From assembly GCA_964445525.1 (NCBI GenBank), contig CAYULA010000008.1:1-64000 (forward strand): a stretch of DNA of 64,000 bases. Direction: 5' to 3'. Shown here one piece after another: positions 59,994-64,000 of this stretch (the stretch's first letter is position 1; each line of letters begins with the position of its first letter). The notes beneath the pieces were generated by a model. The model was not told the origin of the DNA. It saw only the letters and a program-made list of their open reading frames with translations, and made no database searches. Both the position numbers and the translations under genes were made by a program. This stretch comes from Penumbrarchaeum sp964445525. GTDB taxonomy: Archaea; Thermoplasmatota; Penumbrarchaeia; Penumbrarchaeales; Penumbrarchaeaceae.

Positions 59994-62900
59994 ATGATGG
60001 GAATGAAGAGGACCTTCTTTTCTCTTGCAATAATCGTTATCATGTTATCCGGAGGTCTTATTTCATTTCAGAATCAGATGAAAGAGGAGATATATAAAGT
60101 TGAAAATGATTCATTAACGGAAACGAGGTCTTCACGTTATCCCAATGATGATGAGACCATTTATATCCACAAGAACGATGAATTAAAGGAATACATAGAA
60201 GAGAATGGATATCCTGGCAATGGATCAGAAAATGATCCCTTTATAATAAACGACCTGATAGTCGATTCGTCACATCATTCCAATTTTGCAGGAATCTACA
60301 TCAGGGAAACCACATCGAACCTTATTATCAGAAACCTGACGGTATCAGGTTTCGAGGAAGGGATCAAGTTGATAGAGGCATCCAACATTGGAATCGATGA
60401 ATGCAGCATAGAATCATCCTTCAATGGGTTAAGTTTGGAAATATGTGAAAAAAATATCAATATATCCGATTCCGAAATCAGGTCATGCAATAGGGGAATA
60501 CTCCTTCAAGATTCTCCGGGGGTGAACATTCTCGACACCATGATAGTGAACTGTGAGGAGTCCTTGGAGATAAAAAGCAATTCGCACAGGGCTAACATAA
60601 AAAACGTTCAATTCCTAAAAGGATCTTCAGGTGTAATACTGGATGATGTGGATGATATTACTATTGAAGATTGCTCGATATCAAATTTCAAAAGTATCGG
60701 GATTGAAATAGATCACGGCTTAAATGTTCTTGTCGATGGATGCAGTATCGATAACGGTGATAGTATAGGTATCAGGACACATTACTCCCACAACATAACA
60801 ATCATGGATTCATTTTTAAGGAACAATACAGATTATGGAATTCTATCGTCCAACACGGATAGATTGCATGTTTATGATTGTCACTTCTGGCACTCAAGCA
60901 TCAGCATACCTTCAGGAGATTTCGAATACAAGGATATCAGGATCAGTAACAATACAATAAACGGTAAGAAATTGGTGTTCAAGATAAAAGAGGACCTCGG
61001 GAACTGGAAGTTTCCTGAAGAGATCGGTCAGGTTTTTTGTTATTTCTGCAATAACGTAAATATTTCGGATAATTCCTTTTCAAACGTTTTGATGCCGCTC
61101 AACTTCTACAACTGCGTCAATATCACATTAAAAAAACTGGATTTTCATAATAACCATAATTTTGGAATCTCTGCCTACCAATGTGAAAATCTAATACTAT
61201 ATGGTTGTAAACTAAACGGTACAAAGGGCTACGGAATAATAACGGATTACTGTCGTCAGATAGAGATCAACGATTGCGTCATCTCGGATAATTATGATGG
61301 GGTAAAATCCTATTCATCCTACTCAACCTTTGACATAAACAATAGTATATTTCAGGGAGAGGGCGATCTGTTATGGTCCACTCTCCCCCACTCCCTCAAC
61401 ATCACCAATTGCAGTTTCAGGTCAAACGGTTTTCAAGGAGCATATATCCAAATTTCAACCAAACTGAGGCTCGAGAATAATTCATTCGAAAAAACAGGAA
61501 TATACTTCCCATACGCGACAAATTTTGAAATGATACACTCGAACAATACAGTGAATGGAAAATCCCTTGTTTTCATCAGGAATAGAGATATGAAAAATTC
61601 AACATTATTGGCTAACCCCGGTCAGATAATCCTTCACTATGTGGAAAACCTGACGATCGATTCTCTGGATCTAAGTGAGGGTTACATACCGATTCAAATG
61701 TTCTATGCTTCCAACATCAGCATATTGAATACAACCATATCCGAATCACTCACTGGTTTATCCTTGGAATATTCTGATTGTATCCTAATGGACAATTGCT
61801 CGATATTGAACTGCGGCAAGGGAATCAATATTAACGGTTGCACTGATTTCACCTTCAAGGATTCTTCGATATCGGAAAACATGGGATGGACAGATTATTC
61901 TATCTATTCCGGTTCAATTTTCAATGAGGGAACGGGAATTTACAATAGATATGCAACTGGTGGTTGTATTTCAAACTGCACATTCGAGAATAACCCGATA
62001 GGAATATACTCGGTGGGTTCCTCCATGACCATCCGGGATTGCTTTTTGAGAAATGGTTCGACCGGAATCGATATTTCTTACCCGAATTTCAATGAAAGGA
62101 TCTTCAACAACACCATCATCGACATGAAAGATTCCGGAGTTATGTTCAAAGGGCAGGGAGTTAGTATACGTGACAACAAACTTTACGGGTGTTCATTCAA
62201 GATATTATTTGCAAATAAGGTATATCAACCTGGCCTCTCCCAAACCAATACGGTGAATGATCTTCCCATCATGGTCAGATACAAATCCGATATGTATGAT
62301 AACGGAACAGGGGGGAAGGGGCAGTACATTGCGGTAGAATGTGAAAAGGTCAGAATAAGAAATATTACTTTTAAGGGCGGAACAAATTCAATTTCCGTTT
62401 GTTTCTGTGAGGATGTCAGGATCACAAATTGCACTTTCGAGGATGACGGAAATTCCATTTATCTAATAGGAAATCAGAGGTACAATATCTCGAACAATCT
62501 TTTCAATAAAAATGGGATTTCCATTCTTTTAGCATCCTGGTCGACCTCCAAGTTATTAAAAAAAATATCAAATAATATTTTCCATTCTTGTTTTTGTGGA
62601 ATAAAATTCGAATCGGGCCATGGACCCAGGTCTCAAATCAAGATTTCGAGGAACCTATTCTATCAATGCGACAGGGCTTTGATCTACGATGGTGATTATG
62701 AATCTGAATTTTGCTTCAATGATATTATCGGAACAAACGGACCTGTATTAGCATATTCCGATAGAACATCCGATATTTATTCGAACAATTTCTTCTACAA
62801 CAACGGTAGCAGGATGAGATGGGATCAGGGTAGTTATCAAGGATTGGATTCAAGTGATAGATATGATTATATCAATTTCAAAAATCCGGCAAATTACAAA

Positions 62901-64000
62901 GAAGGTAACTACTGGACTGATTCCGATTGGATCGATGTGGACAGGGATGGTATAGTCGATAAACCTCATATCGTGGACCTGACAGAAGATGGAATAGAGA
63001 TAAAAGACGAATTCCCGCTTTTAAAACCCGTTTATTCAAAGCATTTAATTCTTACCGTGAATCAGACAAACGAAAGGATCAATCTATCATGGGAGCTCCC
63101 CGAATACGATTTTCTGGGAGAGATTGAATCGGTCACATTGCTCAGGATAAAGGAAGGAGAGGACCCGGAAACCGTAGGCTCATTCGGTCCTGAAATTCGC
63201 AATTTCTCTGTCGAGAACAACGGTGACGGGAAGACATATGTTTATGTCGCGGAACCGCAATTTACGGAAGGTACCGGTTACTGGTCCAATCCCGTAACAA
63301 CCGTTAATGATAACAGAACCCCACATGTAACAATTACCAATCCCAGGAACGGGGATGTTTTATTAGATGACCGGGTTGAAATTCAATTCACATGGGAGAT
63401 TTTCGGAATTGAACCGTCACTGGTGAATTTCTATGTGAAAACCAATGACAGGGACTGGAATGAAGTAGGAAATTCCACAAGTTGGGAACCCGGGGAGGAA
63501 TATCTGAGATTTCATAGATGGGATTACGGTTGGAATGAATTCGTCGTCCAGGGCAGGGATTATCTTGGAAGAACATTCGAAGATAAAGTTGAATTTCTAA
63601 TGGATGATAGATGTCCTGAAATTGAGTTTCTGAAACCGAATTCCGGAGAGATTCTCTACACCCAGTATATTCCCGTAAAATGGATCATCGAGGACGATTT
63701 TCTGGAGATTGTCGATACCCAGATAAGGATCAACGAGGATCCGTGGATCAATGTTACGGGAAGGAATTCCTTTACCTTTTACAATATCACGGGAGGAGAA
63801 CATGAAGTGGAGATCAGGGCAAATGACTCCGCGGGCAACACCGGTCGGAATAAAATCAGATTCCAGGTGGAACATCATATGACCCCGATCCATATAACAT
63901 ACCCTTCCCAAGGTCAGTATGTGAATACCAGGGAAGTTGAGATAAATTGGGAGACTGGAAATCCTGATTGGGTGAACTCTTCTCATCTATCCATCGATGG
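59994..64000 (+). CDS. Large beta-helix/Ig-like surface protein, 5' part (3' partial)
   Basis: A reading frame begins at one of three close ATGs (59994, 59997, 60003) and was followed in sampled stretches to the right edge without a stop; at least 1335 residues. The signal peptide is KRTFFSLAIIVIMLSGGLIS. A spacer then leads into GYPGNGSENDPFIINDL, the usual entry to NosD-like helices. Beta-helix repeats cover about residues 85-985 (IDECSIESSFNGLSLE style), with inserted NGKKLVFKIK and NGKSLVFIRN loops like those of the protein at 34475. The helix closes with EGNYWTDSDWIDVDRDG; an FnIII-like and at least two Ig-like domains follow (AGNTGRNKIRFQVE). The missing C-terminus probably holds a membrane anchor, judging by its relatives here. 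Confidence 0.82.
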   Translation, partial: MMGMKRTFFSLAIIVIMLSGGLISFQNQMKEEIYKVENDSLTETRSSRYPNDDETIYIHKNDELKEYIEENGYPGNGSENDPFIINDLIVDSSHHSNFAGIYIRETTSNLIIRNLTVSGFEEGIKLIEASNIGIDECSIESSFNGLSLEICEKNINISDSEIRSCNRGILLQDSPGVNILDTMIVNCEESLEIKSNSHRANIKNVQFLKGSSGVILDDVDDITIEDCSISNFKSIGIEIDHGLNVLVDGCSIDNGDSIGIRTHYSHNITIMDSFLRNNTDYGILSSNTDRLHVYDCHFWHSSISIPSGDFEYKDIRISNNTINGKKLVFKIKEDLGNWKFPEEIGQVFCYFCNNVNISDNSFSNVLMPLNFYNCVNITLKKLDFHNNHNFGISAYQCENLILYGCKLNGTKGYGIITDYCRQIEINDCVISDNYDGVKSYSSYSTFDINNSIFQGEGDLLWSTLPHSLNITNCSFRSNGFQGAYIQISTKLRLENNSFEKTGIYFPYATNFEMIHSNNTVNGKSLVFIRNRDMKNSTLLANPGQIILHYVENLTIDSLDLSEGYIPIQMFYASNISILNTTISESLTGLSLEYSDCILMDNCSILNCGKGININGCTDFTFKDSSISENMGWTDYSIYSGSIFNEGTGIYNRYATGGCISNCTFENNPIGIYSVGSSMTIRDCFLRNGSTGIDISYPNFNERIFNNTIIDMKDSGVMFKGQGVSIRDNKLYGCSFKILFANKVYQPGLSQTNTVNDLPIMVRYKSDMYDNGTGGKGQYIAVECEKVRIRNITFKGGTNSISVCFCEDVRITNCTFEDDGNSIYLIGNQRYNISNNLFNKNGISILLASWSTSKLLKKISNNIFHSCFCGIKFESGHGPRSQIKISRNLFYQCDRALIYDGDYESEFCFNDIIGTNGPVLAYSDRTSDIYSNNFFYNNGSRMRWDQGSYQGLDSSDRYDYINFKNPANYKEGNYWTDSDWIDVDRDGIVDKPHIVDLTEDGIEIKDEFPLLKPVYSKHLILTVNQTNERINLSWELPEYDFLGEIESVTLLRIKEGEDPETVGSFGPEIRNFSVENNGDGKTYVYVAEPQFTEGTGYWSNPVTTVNDNRTPHVTITNPRNGDVLLDDRVEIQFTWEIFGIEPSLVNFYVKTNDRDWNEVGNSTSWEPGEEYLRFHRWDYGWNEFVVQGRDYLGRTFEDKVEFLMDDRCPEIEFLKPNSGEILYTQYIPVKWIIEDDFLEIVDTQIRINEDPWINVTGRNSFTFYNITGGEHEVEIRANDSAGNTGRNKIRFQVEHHMTPIHITYPSQGQYVNTREVEINWETGNPDWVNSSHLSID

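Overview
This window reads as a chromosomal segment of a euryarchaeote-grade archaeon. The evidence is both subunits of DNA topoisomerase VI (Top6A/Top6B), diphthine synthase (DphB) and a full-length Hef helicase-nuclease. TATA-like boxes lie about 25-30 bases ahead of several starts, some of which look leaderless, while other starts have strong Shine-Dalgarno sites. Many large secreted beta-helix/Ig-like surface proteins and amino-acid-based carbon and nitrogen genes would fit an uncultured Thermoplasmatota-type lineage. That placement is inference. The order Thermoplasmatales itself lacks Topo VI, so it would be a different order.

Layout. 1-8331 holds surface proteins: the 3' part of an Ig/FnIII protein, a degenerate caspase-like secreted protein, a beta-helix protein and a 1405-aa propeller-FnIII protein. 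8388-14101 is housekeeping: a small nucleotidyltransferase, dphB, top6A, top6B and a coiled-coil membrane protein. 14206-20222 has a radical SAM enzyme, a 1.3-kaa surface protein, a dual-specificity phosphatase and a sugar-phosphate nucleotidyltransferase. 20226-27240 has a degenerate KaiC-like protein and a pilin-like/giant membrane protein cluster, in which the 1505-aa protein appears to begin at a CTG codon. 27377-34411 has an acidic surface protein, a zinc-ribbon protein, hef, an iron-sulfur flavoprotein, msrB and a CNNM-type transporter. 34475-38641 is another beta-helix surface protein.

38714-59847 is the most interesting region. Three different glutamate dehydrogenase genes lie in a row. 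The third is followed closely by two large proteins with a PEP/pyruvate-binding (PPDK_N) ATP-grasp domain; they lack the phospho-histidine and PEP-binding domains of real PEP synthases. One carries a degenerate receiver-like domain, the other a GAF-like domain and a C-terminal nucleotidyltransferase. Next come a metallophosphoesterase, a cyanophycin operon (cyanophycinase, cyanophycin synthetase, M20 peptidase), an AAA ATPase with two identical-arm palindromes at its promoter, and a third PPDK_N protein. Together this looks like a nitrogen storage and glutamate island with an undescribed PPDK_N-based regulatory or metabolic module.

59994 to the right edge is the 5' part of another beta-helix/Ig surface protein. 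No rRNA, tRNA, CRISPR array, insertion sequence or phage gene was recognised.
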